From Elusimicrobiota bacterium (lineage in GTDB: Bacteria > Elusimicrobiota > Elusimicrobia > JACQJP01), in contig JACQJP010000034.1 of NCBI GenBank assembly GCA_016204975.1, positions 1 to 47,733 of the forward strand: 47,733 bases of DNA, in the 5' to 3' direction. The translations under genes were made by a program, and so were the position numbers. Within the stretch, counting starts at the first letter, position 1. Each line of letters opens with the position of its first letter. Positions 7,732-16,004 of the stretch are shown one piece after another. A model generated the notes under the pieces. The model was not told where the DNA came from and made no database searches. It saw only the letters and a program-made list of their open reading frames with translations.

Positions 7732-8492
7732 TGGCGGATAAGCAAGAAATCATCAAGAGAGCCTTGGCTGAAAGCTGTTTCTACAAGTTCCTCTCCTGCG
7801 CCTTCCTCTACCCAGGCGAATTGGCCTTTTTCAGCGCGAGGGATTCCCTAAAACAGAGCCAGGAAGCTGTCGCAGTCCTCGGCTGTCCGGAGGAGATCCC
7901 GGAGCTCCTTCGTTCGCTGAAAAGCTGGTTCCATAGGCTTTCCGATTCGGAGCTTGAGTCGGAATACGCAAGGGTCTTCGGCCATACTATCTCTAAGGAA
8001 TGCCCTCCCTACGAGACTCAGTGTGGGGGCGCCGGGGCCCACATCTTCCAGCAGACACAGGTCCTAGGCGATATCTCTGGATTTTACCGGGCATTCGGCC
8101 TTGAGCCGTCAGAGCTAAGCAAAGAAAGGCTCGACCACATTTCAATAGAGATGGAGTTTATGGCTCTTTTGGCTTGCAAGGAGGCGTACGCCCTGGATCG
8201 CAAGGAGGAGAAGAAAGCCGGAATCTGCGTGGAGGCTGAGAAGAAGTTCCTGAGCAATCACCTGGGTACATGGATCCCGGATTTTACGGCGCGCTTGAGC
8301 AAGAAGGCAGGGGATGGCTTCTATCGGGACCTTGCCCTACTGACAAAGGTATTCGTTGCCTTCGAGGCCAGGGCAAAGGGCGCTCAACCCAGTGAGAGCG
8401 TGCAACCGGCTCCCCTTTCTTTTGAGCCAGAGGGTAGCTGCTTCGCCTGCGGAGTTGAAGATACGTCTTATCCGGAGGAATTCCCATGTTGA
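7731..8492 (+). CDS. NarJ/TorD-family molybdoenzyme chaperone (delta)
   Basis: A 253-aa all-helical cytoplasmic protein. The pattern CFYKFLSCAFLYP near the N-terminus, ESEYARVFGH and CPPYETQ in the middle, and LDHISIEMEFMALL further on are typical of the TorD/DmsD/NarJ family that holds the apo-catalytic subunit for cofactor insertion and Tat proofreading. The C-terminal 25 residues carry three Cys (CFACGVEDTSYPEEFPC), seen in some NXR/type II delta proteins as far as I recall. It overlaps both neighbours by a few bases, so it is made together with the subunits it serves. Confidence 0.85.
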   Translation: MADKQEIIKRALAESCFYKFLSCAFLYPGELAFFSARDSLKQSQEAVAVLGCPEEIPELLRSLKSWFHRLSDSELESEYARVFGHTISKECPPYETQCGGAGAHIFQQTQVLGDISGFYRAFGLEPSELSKERLDHISIEMEFMALLACKEAYALDRKEEKKAGICVEAEKKFLSNHLGTWIPDFTARLSKKAGDGFYRDLALLTKVFVAFEARAKGAQPSESVQPAPLSFEPEGSCFACGVEDTSYPEEFPC

Positions 8493-10042
8493 AAATTGTT
8501 AAAGGAACAGCAATGGTTTTTGTCTTCGCGCCTTTTTTCGTTTTGGCCCTGAGGGCTGCTTCTGCCGATTTGGTAAGTGAGGGAAAGGCCCTTTTCAAAA
8601 AACAGTGCGCGGTCTGCCACGGCTCCGAGGGAAAGGGAGACGGCCCTGCAGCAGACTTTCTTTTCCCGAAGCCCCGAAACCTCGCATCAAAACTATTCAA
8701 GCTTCGCTCCACCCCCACAGGTGAGCTCCCAACGGACGAGGACCTTGTGCGCACCATTGCCCGAGGCATGCCAGGATCCGCCATGCCAAGCTTCTCCTTC
8801 CTTTCAGAAGGGGAGCGCAAGGCCCTTGTAGCTTATGTCAAGGAGTTGGCTGGAATCGACGAAAAACCTGGAAAGGTCATCCGGGTTCCGCCGGAGCTTG
8901 CGGCTACCTCGCAGACCATGGCACAGGGAAAGGCTGTATACGAGAAGATGGGGTGCGCAGCCTGCCACGGCCCAAAGGGGAAGGGGGACGGCCCGTCGGC
9001 CGCTACACTGCTCGATTCTTGGGATTTTCCCAATCCCCCCAACGACTTTACGCGTGGCATCTACAAAGGTGGAGGCAGTCCCTCGGACCTCTACCTCCGA
9101 TTTACCACCGGGATGGATGGAAGCCCCATGCCCTCCTTTGAAGAATCGCTCACGGATACGGAGCGCTGGGCCTTGGTTCATTATCTCAAGTCGTTGGCGG
9201 GCCCAAAGGTAGCGGTCCAACCCTCGGCCGGCGCGATTGCGGCGATGGAGATTTCAGGTCCCCTGCCCAAGGACCCCCTGGACCCCTTATGGAACAAGGT
9301 TTCTGAAACCGTTATCCCCCTTATGCGCCTGTGGCAGGGGAAGAAGGCGGTGGATGAAGTTTTAGGGAAGGCTATCCACAATGGAAAGGAAATCGCTTTT
9401 TTGTTGGAATGGGAGGACGGGGAGGTCAACGCAAGCTTTCTCCGCCACCAAGATTTCACTGATTCCGCGGCCATCATGTTCTCCTTGTCCCCAAAACAGC
9501 CCCTTCCCGAACAGCCTCACTTCACGATGGGGGAGAAGGGAGGTCCCGTCAACATCTGGTACTGGCGATTCGACCGGCAGCTGGACCTCGACAGCTTCCA
9601 AGACATTGAAAGGGTCTATCCGGCCATGGTTGCTGATGACTACCAGTTGGAAAGGACCTTGTATCCAAAAAGCACGGAAAAACCAGGCCATCTGCCCATC
9701 ACATCGGCTCCAAGCCACGATCCGGTGTTTCTTGCCGGCTGGGGGGCAGGCAACATTCTCTCTGTCCCCCAAAGGCCTGCGGCTGTCGAGGATCTTAATG
9801 CTGAGGGGTTTGGAACGCTTGCTGCCCAGCCGCAGGAGGATCAAAACGTCCAGGGCCATGGCATCTACGTAGCGGGCAAATGGAAGGTCCTCTTTACAAG
9901 AGGGCTCCGTTCAGAAGGGGGCTCGGATGCGCAGTTTGAAAGGGGTGGCAAATTTCCCATCGCCTTCGCGGTCTGGGACGGTTCCAAAGGAGACCGAGAC
10001 GGCCAGAAGGCCGTGACACCTTGGTATCTTCTGAAACTCTGA
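8486..10042 (+). CDS. Haem gamma subunit: two cytochrome c domains fused to an EbdC-like haem b domain
   Basis: A 518-aa periplasmic protein with a Sec signal peptide (residues 1 to about 27, ending ALRAASA). Two c-type haem motifs occur: CAVCH (41-45) and CAACH (157-161), each in a cytochrome c domain with a distal Met (GSAMPSF; GSPMPSF). From about residue 245 the sequence resembles the ethylbenzene-dehydrogenase gamma / NXR gamma family (FLLEWEDGEVN, AIMFSLSP, GGPVNIWYWRFD, KWKVLFTRGLR, FAVWDG), which binds one haem b with Met and Lys ligands. Electrons would flow between beta clusters, haem b, two haems c and an unidentified partner. The start overlaps the chaperone by 7 bases with ggagg upstream. 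Confidence 0.85.
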   Translation: MLKIVKGTAMVFVFAPFFVLALRAASADLVSEGKALFKKQCAVCHGSEGKGDGPAADFLFPKPRNLASKLFKLRSTPTGELPTDEDLVRTIARGMPGSAMPSFSFLSEGERKALVAYVKELAGIDEKPGKVIRVPPELAATSQTMAQGKAVYEKMGCAACHGPKGKGDGPSAATLLDSWDFPNPPNDFTRGIYKGGGSPSDLYLRFTTGMDGSPMPSFEESLTDTERWALVHYLKSLAGPKVAVQPSAGAIAAMEISGPLPKDPLDPLWNKVSETVIPLMRLWQGKKAVDEVLGKAIHNGKEIAFLLEWEDGEVNASFLRHQDFTDSAAIMFSLSPKQPLPEQPHFTMGEKGGPVNIWYWRFDRQLDLDSFQDIERVYPAMVADDYQLERTLYPKSTEKPGHLPITSAPSHDPVFLAGWGAGNILSVPQRPAAVEDLNAEGFGTLAAQPQEDQNVQGHGIYVAGKWKVLFTRGLRSEGGSDAQFERGGKFPIAFAVWDGSKGDRDGQKAVTPWYLLKL

Positions 10043-10164
10043 AGGAGGAACAAGTCCTTTAGCCAGCCTGCGACCAGGATCTTCAAGAAAACCCGCCGCG
10101 AAAGCTCGTATAGGCCCACGCTGTAGACTGTTTCACCCCCGACTGTTCCGACTAAGGTGTGCGC

Positions 10165-10215
10165 GCCGCATGCCGGAAGGGGGGGAGGGGCAGTAATTAC
10201 CTGCCCTAATGCGGC
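10165..10215. terminator. Nested inverted repeats, possible terminator or regulatory hairpin
   Basis: An outer inverted repeat GCCGCAT (10165-10171) / ATGCGGC (10209-10215) encloses an inner GGGCAG (10188-10193) / CTGCCC (10201-10206) hairpin with a TAATTAC loop. The outer arm is followed by ATTTTG rather than a strong T-run, so termination strength is doubtful. The structure lies in the 243-base gap between the gamma subunit gene and the porin gene. The first 120 bases of that gap hold a ribosome-binding-like gaaggagg but no reading frame that I can support. Confidence 0.4.
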
Positions 10216-10232
10216 ATTTTGCTATTACTTAC

Positions 10233-10261
10233 TGGGCACGATAGAAACCTTAACCTATAAT
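10233..10261 (+). promoter_or_regulatory. Probable sigma-70-type promoter of the porin/Psr-like operon
   Basis: A perfect TATAAT lies at 10256-10261. A weak -35-like TGGGCA is 17 bases upstream at 10233-10238. The predicted start is about 15-20 bases before the ATG at 10286, and gagggggtg serves as ribosome binding site. No TATGAC-N4-ATCATA operator is present here, so this operon seems to be controlled differently from the NXR-like operon. The hairpin just upstream (10165-10215) could be an operator. Confidence 0.55.
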
Positions 10262-10285
10262 AGCTCTGCGGTGAGGGGGTGTTAA

Positions 10286-11383
10286 ATGGAAACATCACTA
10301 TACAAGAAGCGCGGTTTGTTTAGGATAGAAACAGCAGGCGCGATGGCAGGAATAGCCTTGGTGCTGTTGTTACTGCAGGCAAATTTTTCCCACGCCCAGG
10401 GAAAGTGGTCGGGGTATATTTTCGGGGACGCTTATTGGTTCGCGGCCCACCATACGAAGAAGTTTCAAGGTCAAAACGGCGTTTGGTTGCGCCGGATCTA
10501 TCTGACCTACGACTATGACATCGGCGACAACTTCGCCACCCGCCTCAGGATGGAGGCCAGCCAAAGCGACTTTACGGCCGCCGCCACAACCATGCAGCCT
10601 TTCCTTAAAGATGCCTACCTGGAGTGGAAATGCCCGACGGCTCCCAGTTCCCTCTTCTTCGGCCTTTCCGCTTCGCCCACCTGGGACGAAATCGAAAACT
10701 TCTGGGGCTACCGTCCCGTAGAGAAGACTCCCTTGGACCTTCAAAAATGGGGCGGCTCCAGGGATGTGGGGCTCGCGGCCAGAGGATTCTGGGACAAAGA
10801 GAAAACATTCGGCTACCACGCCATGGTGGGATCGGGCTCGGACACCAAGCAGGAAACCAACAAGAACAAGAAGCTTTATCTTGCCTTGGACGGGAAGGTC
10901 GCCGGATGGTATGTGCAGGCTTATGGAGACTACGAGAACAACAGAGACGGCACCCCCGGCTCGTCCTGGTACACCCTCCAGGGCTTCATCGGCTGGAAAT
11001 CGGAGGGGGGAAGGCTGGGGGTGCAATACGCCCATCAAGTCCGCGAAGTGACGCCTGCTCCGGACCTGCGTTTGGATATTTTGTCCGCCTTCGCGGTCAA
11101 GAAACTGGCCGAGAAGTGGTCCGCCTTCGCGCGCTTAGACTACCACGCCGACCCCAATCCCGATGCGAGCAAGATCACCTACTTTGGTCTGAGCGGAAGC
11201 GGCGCCACCAACGTCAACACGGCCAAAAACACCCTTTTGGTCTTCGGAGCGGACTACTCCCGCGCCGAGGGCAAGGTGCACCTGATGCCCAACGTGGAGG
11301 TTTTCCTGTTCGGCAAAAACGGCTCAGGGGAACGCCCCAAAGAGGTGGTCATCCCCAGGCTGACCGCGTACTATAAGTTTTAG
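10286..11383 (+). CDS. Outer-membrane porin with signal peptide
   Basis: A 365-aa protein. A long N-region precedes a hydrophobic signal segment (AGIALVLLLLQANFSHA, cleavage about residue 37-38). The mature part alternates strands typical of a 14-18 strand barrel (VWLRRIYLTYDYDIGDNFATRLRMEA, KLYLALDGKVAGWYVQAYGDYENN, KWSAFARLDYHADP) and ends LTAYYKF with a terminal Phe. It resembles phosphate-selective/alginate-type porins of anaerobes. It is the first gene of an operon with a Psr/Phs-like molybdoenzyme, 11 bases upstream of its Fe-S gene, so it probably admits that enzyme's substrate. Substrate not identifiable. Confidence 0.75.
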   Translation: METSLYKKRGLFRIETAGAMAGIALVLLLLQANFSHAQGKWSGYIFGDAYWFAAHHTKKFQGQNGVWLRRIYLTYDYDIGDNFATRLRMEASQSDFTAAATTMQPFLKDAYLEWKCPTAPSSLFFGLSASPTWDEIENFWGYRPVEKTPLDLQKWGGSRDVGLAARGFWDKEKTFGYHAMVGSGSDTKQETNKNKKLYLALDGKVAGWYVQAYGDYENNRDGTPGSSWYTLQGFIGWKSEGGRLGVQYAHQVREVTPAPDLRLDILSAFAVKKLAEKWSAFARLDYHADPNPDASKITYFGLSGSGATNVNTAKNTLLVFGADYSRAEGKVHLMPNVEVFLFGKNGSGERPKEVVIPRLTAYYKF

Positions 11384-11394
11384 GAGTAGGTCCC

Positions 11395-12297
11395 ATGCCG
11401 AAACTCGGGTCCCAAGAACCTATCTACATCGCCGTAGCCACCGGATTGGAAGCTCTCAAAACTAACACGCAGGGCTCCTCGGCGGGGCCCCTGGTGGGTA
11501 CCCGGAGCTCTGCGAGGGGTGCCGACGGCTTGGTCAAGGAATCGGGCATGACCCGGCGCGATTTTTTCCGCGCCGCCGCCGCGGCGGCCGCCGGGGCAGC
11601 CGTTTCCGAAATGGCCCTGGCCTCTACGCCGCAAAAGAAAAAGCATCATTGGATCATGGCCATTGATCTCAAGCGCTGCGTGGGCTGTCGCGCCTGCGTG
11701 GCGGCTTGCAAGGCCGAAAACCAGACCCCTCCCGGAGTCAACTACAACGTGGTCATGGACATCCCCCACTTGGGCTCTTCGGACGACAAGCCCTACTTCC
11801 TGACGCGCCCCTGCATGCAGTGCAAAAGCTCCTCCTGCACTTTGGTCTGCCCCACAGGAGCCACTTACCATAGGGAGCAGGACAACATCGTGGTGATCGA
11901 TTACGACCGCTGCATCGGCTGCCGCTATTGCATCGCGGCCTGCCCTTATGGGGCGAGGCAGTTTGATTTTGGAGAAGATTATGAAACAGCGGAGGAAACC
12001 CCGGGTGCCGTCACCAGCCCGGAGTACCGGGAATACAGAACCCGGAAAAAGGGAAAGTCTCCCATCGGAAACGTCCGAAAATGCACCTTCTGCGTACACC
12101 TCCAGGATGAGAATGGAGAGTATGACCAGGCGCAGGGAAGGTGGCCCGCCTGCGCCAAGACCTGCACGGGGCATGCCATCCACTTCGGCGATTTCATGAA
12201 CCCGGAGGATCCCATCCATGCGCTTTTGGAGTCGCGAGGACATTTTAGGTTGAAGGAGGAGCTCGGCAATGAACCCAGCGTCTACTACCTCTGGTAA
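11395..12297 (+). CDS. Four-cluster Fe-S subunit of a Psr/Phs-like molybdoenzyme, with internal Tat signal
   Basis: A 300-aa DmsB/PsrB/NrfC-type ferredoxin with four [4Fe-4S] motifs: CVGCRACVAACK, CMQCKSSSCTLVCP, CIGCRYCIAACP and CTFC ... CAKTC. A Tat signal begins at residue 52 (MTRRDFFRAAAAAAAGAAVSEMAL). The first ATG (11395) has a good ribosome binding site (aggag), but its 51 extra residues are unlike family members. An alternative ATG at 11548, preceded by aaggaa, would put the twin arginine at the N-terminus where it belongs. I keep the longer frame and consider the shorter protein (249 aa) more likely functional. It carries electrons between the Mo subunit and NrfD. Confidence 0.82.
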   Translation: MPKLGSQEPIYIAVATGLEALKTNTQGSSAGPLVGTRSSARGADGLVKESGMTRRDFFRAAAAAAAGAAVSEMALASTPQKKKHHWIMAIDLKRCVGCRACVAACKAENQTPPGVNYNVVMDIPHLGSSDDKPYFLTRPCMQCKSSSCTLVCPTGATYHREQDNIVVIDYDRCIGCRYCIAACPYGARQFDFGEDYETAEETPGAVTSPEYREYRTRKKGKSPIGNVRKCTFCVHLQDENGEYDQAQGRWPACAKTCTGHAIHFGDFMNPEDPIHALLESRGHFRLKEELGNEPSVYYLW

Positions 12298-13423
12298 ACA
12301 TTTCGCACCGATCGTACTTTGGGGAGTCACCCTGGTGGGTCTTACGGGCATCTTTCTTCGCTTCTTTGGCTCGGGGGAGCCCACACATCTGACCCAAATC
12401 ATTCCCTGGGGAGTCTGGGTGGCGACCTATATCTACTTTATTGGGCTTTCCGCCGGAGGTTTCATCGTCTCCTCGCTCGCCTACGGATTCGGGATGGAAC
12501 GGTTCGCAAGGGCGGGCCGTCTGGCTTTACTCCAAGCCTTCGTCTGTTTGCTCGTGGCGATGGGGGTGATATTCGTTGACCTCGGGCACCCCTGGCGTTC
12601 GCTGAGGCTTCCGTGGCAGGCCAATCCCACCTCCGTCATGGCCTGGCTCTTCTACCTCTATAACATCTACTTTGCCCTGGTGGCTGTAGAGCTTTACATC
12701 GCTGTCTGGCGTCCGCAACGCAAAGAACTCCTGCGCCGCTTGGCTTTGGTTGGTCTGCCTCTTGCGGTCATCGTCCATGGAGGTGTCGGCGCCATTTTCG
12801 CCACGGTCAAGGCGCATCCTGTCTGGCATTCGGGCCTTCTGCCGGTTCTCTTCGTGGTGTCCGCGGTAGCTTCCGGGGGAGCCCTTTTGACGTTGCTAGC
12901 TTTCTTCTTTCTGAAAGCTTCCTCGGAGAGGGATGATCTGATTAACAGCCTTGCGCGTTTTAGCATCGCGGTTCTGATTGTGGAAGCCGCCATGGTGGGC
13001 ATAGACCACCTGGTTGCTTCCTATGGAGGCATCCCGGAACGCATAGCCGCCTATCACCTGATCACCGCCGGCCCTTTCCCCTGGGTCTTTTGGGGAGGGG
13101 AGGTTTTGATCGGTTTTCTTATTCCGCTTTATTTGGTTTGTGCCGCGCGGCCTGGTTCTGCCGGACAAATGGCCTTGGCCGCCGCATGCATCGTGGCGGG
13201 CACATTCGCCATGCGGCTCAACATTGTGATTCCTCCCCTGGCCCATCCCGCCTTTCCGGAATTGCCCGGTGCCATCCACCACATGCGCTGGTCGGCTTCC
13301 TACCTGCCCAGCTTCACGGAATGGGCTGTGGTCCTTGCTGCTTTTTCCGCCGTGATTTGGGGGATACTTGCCGGCCGGCGTCTATTCTCTTTTGAAGGAG
13401 GTTCCCATGCCGGAGAGAACTGA
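12269..13423 (+). CDS. NrfD/PsrC-type membrane quinone-interacting subunit
   Basis: A 384-aa polytopic membrane protein with about ten helices. The pattern IIPWGVWVATYIYFIGLSAGGFIVSSLAYGF and the later FVDLGHPWRSL and HGGVGAIFATVKAHPVWHSGLLPVLFVVSAVASGGALLTLL are characteristic of the NrfD family, which exchanges electrons and protons with (mena)quinone for exported Psr/Phs/Ttr-type enzymes. It overlaps the Fe-S gene by 29 bases and the catalytic gene by 17 bases, with aaggagg before its ATG. Confidence 0.9.
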   Translation: MNPASTTSGKHFAPIVLWGVTLVGLTGIFLRFFGSGEPTHLTQIIPWGVWVATYIYFIGLSAGGFIVSSLAYGFGMERFARAGRLALLQAFVCLLVAMGVIFVDLGHPWRSLRLPWQANPTSVMAWLFYLYNIYFALVAVELYIAVWRPQRKELLRRLALVGLPLAVIVHGGVGAIFATVKAHPVWHSGLLPVLFVVSAVASGGALLTLLAFFFLKASSERDDLINSLARFSIAVLIVEAAMVGIDHLVASYGGIPERIAAYHLITAGPFPWVFWGGEVLIGFLIPLYLVCAARPGSAGQMALAAACIVAGTFAMRLNIVIPPLAHPAFPELPGAIHHMRWSASYLPSFTEWAVVLAAFSAVIWGILAGRRLFSFEGGSHAGEN

Positions 13424-15947
13424 AATGGACCGCAGGGATTTTTTGAAAAAGGCTGCCACAGCGGCCGTCGGCCTCGCCGCTGGAGCGGTCATCCCTTTCC
13501 GGTCAGCCCGCGCCAAGGGTCCATACCCCAATGATGAGTTGGACCGCCGGTTTGGCCGGAAAGCGGGAGCCTGGGTTCCCTCCTGCTGCAACATGTGCGG
13601 GGGCCAATGCGGGATCATGGCCCATGTGGTGGAGGGCCGCGTGGTCAAAATCGAGCCCAACCAGTGGAATCCCAACAACTTCAGCAATGTTTCCGACGAT
13701 TTCTTCGGCCATCTTGATCCAAAGAACGGTTTGAATGGAGAGGCCAGAATCTGCCCTAAAGGGAATTCCGGGATCATGGCCCTCTATGACCCGGACCGCT
13801 TAAAAAAACCCCTGCGCCGCACCAATCCCGAAAAAGGGATCGGAGTAGATCCCAAATGGAAGGAGATTTCCTGGGAGGAGGCCATAGGCGAGATCGCCGA
13901 CAGGCTGAAAGCCCTGCGAAACAAAGGCCAGGCCCACAAGACAGTCTGGATCAGCGAGGACCATTCCTTCACCCACATCCAGGCCGACTTCATGAATCTT
14001 TACGGCTCGCCCAACTACTACATGCACTCCAACCTCTGCGATACCGCGCGCAAGGCCTCCTTTAAGATGGTGGTGGGACATGACAGGCCTTTGTGCGATT
14101 TCATGCACACCAAATACATTCTGCTTTTCGGATGGAACCCCACCTCAGCCTTGAAATGGATTCACCTGGGCCGCATCATCCCTAAGGCCATCGAGCAAGG
14201 GGCCAAGATGGTGGTGGTGGACCCCTACCTTTCGGACACCGCGGCCAAGGGCCACGAATGGGTTTCCATCCGTCCCGGGACCGATGGCGCCATGGCCCTG
14301 GCCATGGCTCATGTGATTGTCAAAGAAAGATTGTACGATGAGAAATTTATCCAGGAATGGACTTATGGGTTTGAGGAGCTCAAGGATTACGTTTCCAAAA
14401 AGACGCCTGCCTGGGCGGAAAAAGTCACAAGCGTTCCTGCCAAAACCATAGAAAGAATCGCCCGGGAGGTGGCTACTACAAAACCGGCCCTGATTGACGT
14501 CTGGAGCGGGCCGGGTCAGCACACCAACGGGGTCCAGGGCGGCCGGGCCATCGCGGCCCTGAACACCTTGATCGGCGCCTGGGATGCGCCGGGGGGAATG
14601 CTCATCCCGAATAATAAAGGCAACAAGCACGTGGAGGTCCACCCGGATGAGACGGCGACAAAGACTCTGGCTGAGCCTTATCTGGACGGCCATGACAAGC
14701 TGCCCTTCGGCCATAAATCTGGAAACTACACGGAATTTTTCCGTCGCATCGCCAAAGGAGAAAAACCGTACCCATGCGAGTTTCTTATGGTTATTTTCCA
14801 GAACCCCATGATGGCGGTGCCTGGGACAAAGGCAGTGGAGGAAGCCTTCCAAAAAATTCCTTTTACAGTGGTCGTGGACACCATGCCCTCTGAAACGGTC
14901 CAGATGGCGGACATAGCGCTCCCGGGCTCGGTCTATCTGGAGCGCTATGATTTGAATACCCATTGGGTCACTTGGCCTGTTTTGGCTCTGCGCCAGCCTG
15001 TCGTCAAGCCCCTTTTCGGCCAGCCCACCGAGTACGAGTTTGTGGCTCTCTTAGGCCGCAAACTGAATATTAAGGATACCGAAGGCAAGCCTTTCTTCTG
15101 GATGGGCCGGGAAAGCGGAAAGCGGGTGGAAAACGTCACAAAGTGGTACGAGGAGTTTCTCTCCGGGGAGATCAAGGAGGGGGAGCCCAAGATGACCTTG
15201 GGGGAGCTTAAGAAACTTTCGGGCGCCGTGTGGGTAAGTCCGAAGGGAACGGAGTACCGCAAATACGCCAAGCCCTTGAAGCCGGAGGATTTGGCAAAGG
15301 CGGTTACGGAGGACGGCTCCCCCTATCGCCCGGATGTCCCCGCAGGCACGGGACTTTACGACAAACCCAAAAAGGACAAGGGAAAGCGCATCGGCACTAT
15401 GTGGAAAAGCCCTGAGGGAAAGGTCATTGTCGTCAAAGGTTTTGACACGCCCAGCGGCCTATGCGAATTTTATCAGCCCAAACTGGCGGACAAAAAGGAC
15501 TTCCGCGGCCGTCCGGTGGACCCCTACCCCGCTTATGCGCCCCGAGACGAGCAGCCCAGCGCGGAGTTTCCTCTGTACCTTATCAACTGGAAAGAGGCCG
15601 CGCACACCCACACGCGGACTTGGAACAACCAGTGGCTGCGGGATCTGCGTTCGGAGGCTCCCTTGATGATCCATCCGGAGACCGCCAAAAAACACGGCGT
15701 CGGCGAGGGAGACGAGGTCCTCGTGGAGTCCGCGCGCGGGTCCATTCGGATGAAGGCCCATCTGACCCGAAGGATTCACGCGGAGGTCGTGGGAGCCCAG
15801 CATGGGGCGGGCCATTGGGCTTTGGGACGGTTTGCCTCGGCTTCCGGCAAAGGACAGCACCCGGGATTCTTGAATGAGATGCGTTTCGATCCTCTTTCCG
15901 GACAGGCGTGCCATAAGGAGATCTGTGTCAAGATCCGCAAGGCATAG
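13407..15947 (+). CDS. Tat-exported Mo-bisMGD oxidoreductase, Psr/Phs-like catalytic subunit
   Basis: An 846-aa protein; the ATG at 13407 is chosen because gaaggagg precedes it and a Tat signal starts at once (DRRDFLKKAATAAVGLAAGA, residues 8-27). FS0 ligands are C61-x2-C64-x3-C68 ... C116. The Mo ligand is probably Cys211 (HSNLCDTARK), which places it in the Cys-ligated Psr/Phs/Ttr/Arr-like branch rather than the Asp-ligated type II branch of the upstream enzyme. Possible substrates are polysulfide, thiosulfate, tetrathionate, arsenate or selenate; the sequence does not decide. Phenylacetyl-CoA:acceptor oxidoreductase (PadB) has a similar subunit set, but a Tat signal argues against a CoA-ester substrate. 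It closes the operon; no clear terminator follows. Confidence 0.82.
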   Translation: MPERTEMDRRDFLKKAATAAVGLAAGAVIPFRSARAKGPYPNDELDRRFGRKAGAWVPSCCNMCGGQCGIMAHVVEGRVVKIEPNQWNPNNFSNVSDDFFGHLDPKNGLNGEARICPKGNSGIMALYDPDRLKKPLRRTNPEKGIGVDPKWKEISWEEAIGEIADRLKALRNKGQAHKTVWISEDHSFTHIQADFMNLYGSPNYYMHSNLCDTARKASFKMVVGHDRPLCDFMHTKYILLFGWNPTSALKWIHLGRIIPKAIEQGAKMVVVDPYLSDTAAKGHEWVSIRPGTDGAMALAMAHVIVKERLYDEKFIQEWTYGFEELKDYVSKKTPAWAEKVTSVPAKTIERIAREVATTKPALIDVWSGPGQHTNGVQGGRAIAALNTLIGAWDAPGGMLIPNNKGNKHVEVHPDETATKTLAEPYLDGHDKLPFGHKSGNYTEFFRRIAKGEKPYPCEFLMVIFQNPMMAVPGTKAVEEAFQKIPFTVVVDTMPSETVQMADIALPGSVYLERYDLNTHWVTWPVLALRQPVVKPLFGQPTEYEFVALLGRKLNIKDTEGKPFFWMGRESGKRVENVTKWYEEFLSGEIKEGEPKMTLGELKKLSGAVWVSPKGTEYRKYAKPLKPEDLAKAVTEDGSPYRPDVPAGTGLYDKPKKDKGKRIGTMWKSPEGKVIVVKGFDTPSGLCEFYQPKLADKKDFRGRPVDPYPAYAPRDEQPSAEFPLYLINWKEAAHTHTRTWNNQWLRDLRSEAPLMIHPETAKKHGVGEGDEVLVESARGSIRMKAHLTRRIHAEVVGAQHGAGHWALGRFASASGKGQHPGFLNEMRFDPLSGQACHKEICVKIRKA

Positions 15948-15951
15948 GCAA

Positions 15952-15995
15952 TATGACCTACATCATAGCCGCTTTCTACGCATTGGGTGTATCCT
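15952..15995 (+). promoter_or_regulatory. Fnr-like operator and -10 for tatA and molybdenum-cofactor genes
   Basis: The operator TATGAC-CTAC-ATCATA lies at 15952-15967, followed by a -10-like TATCCT at 15990-15995, 33 bp centre to centre. The predicted start (about 16001-16002) is only a few bases before the ATG of tatA at 16005, so the mRNA may be nearly leaderless; no ribosome binding site precedes that ATG. The operator matches those at 2100 and 22893. Confidence 0.65.
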
Positions 15996-16004
15996 ATTCT
16001 TACC

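Noticed and set aside
2585-10042. Ethylbenzene dehydrogenase or another hydrocarbon hydroxylase
   Set aside because: The gamma domain is EbdC-like and the context is aromatic, but alpha length, the Asp at FS0 and beta length fit the NXR/periplasmic Nar lineage better. A tree would be needed to exclude it.
10043-10120. A small gene after gaaggagg at about 10042
   Set aside because: No start codon at suitable distance and no open frame of useful length follow the ribosome-binding-like sequence.
13407-15947. Phenylacetyl-CoA:acceptor oxidoreductase (PadB) for the second Mo enzyme
   Set aside because: The subunit set (Mo, Fe-S, membrane) and the aromatic context fit, but the Tat signals put the active site outside the cytoplasm, away from CoA esters. 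Kept only as a low-probability alternative.
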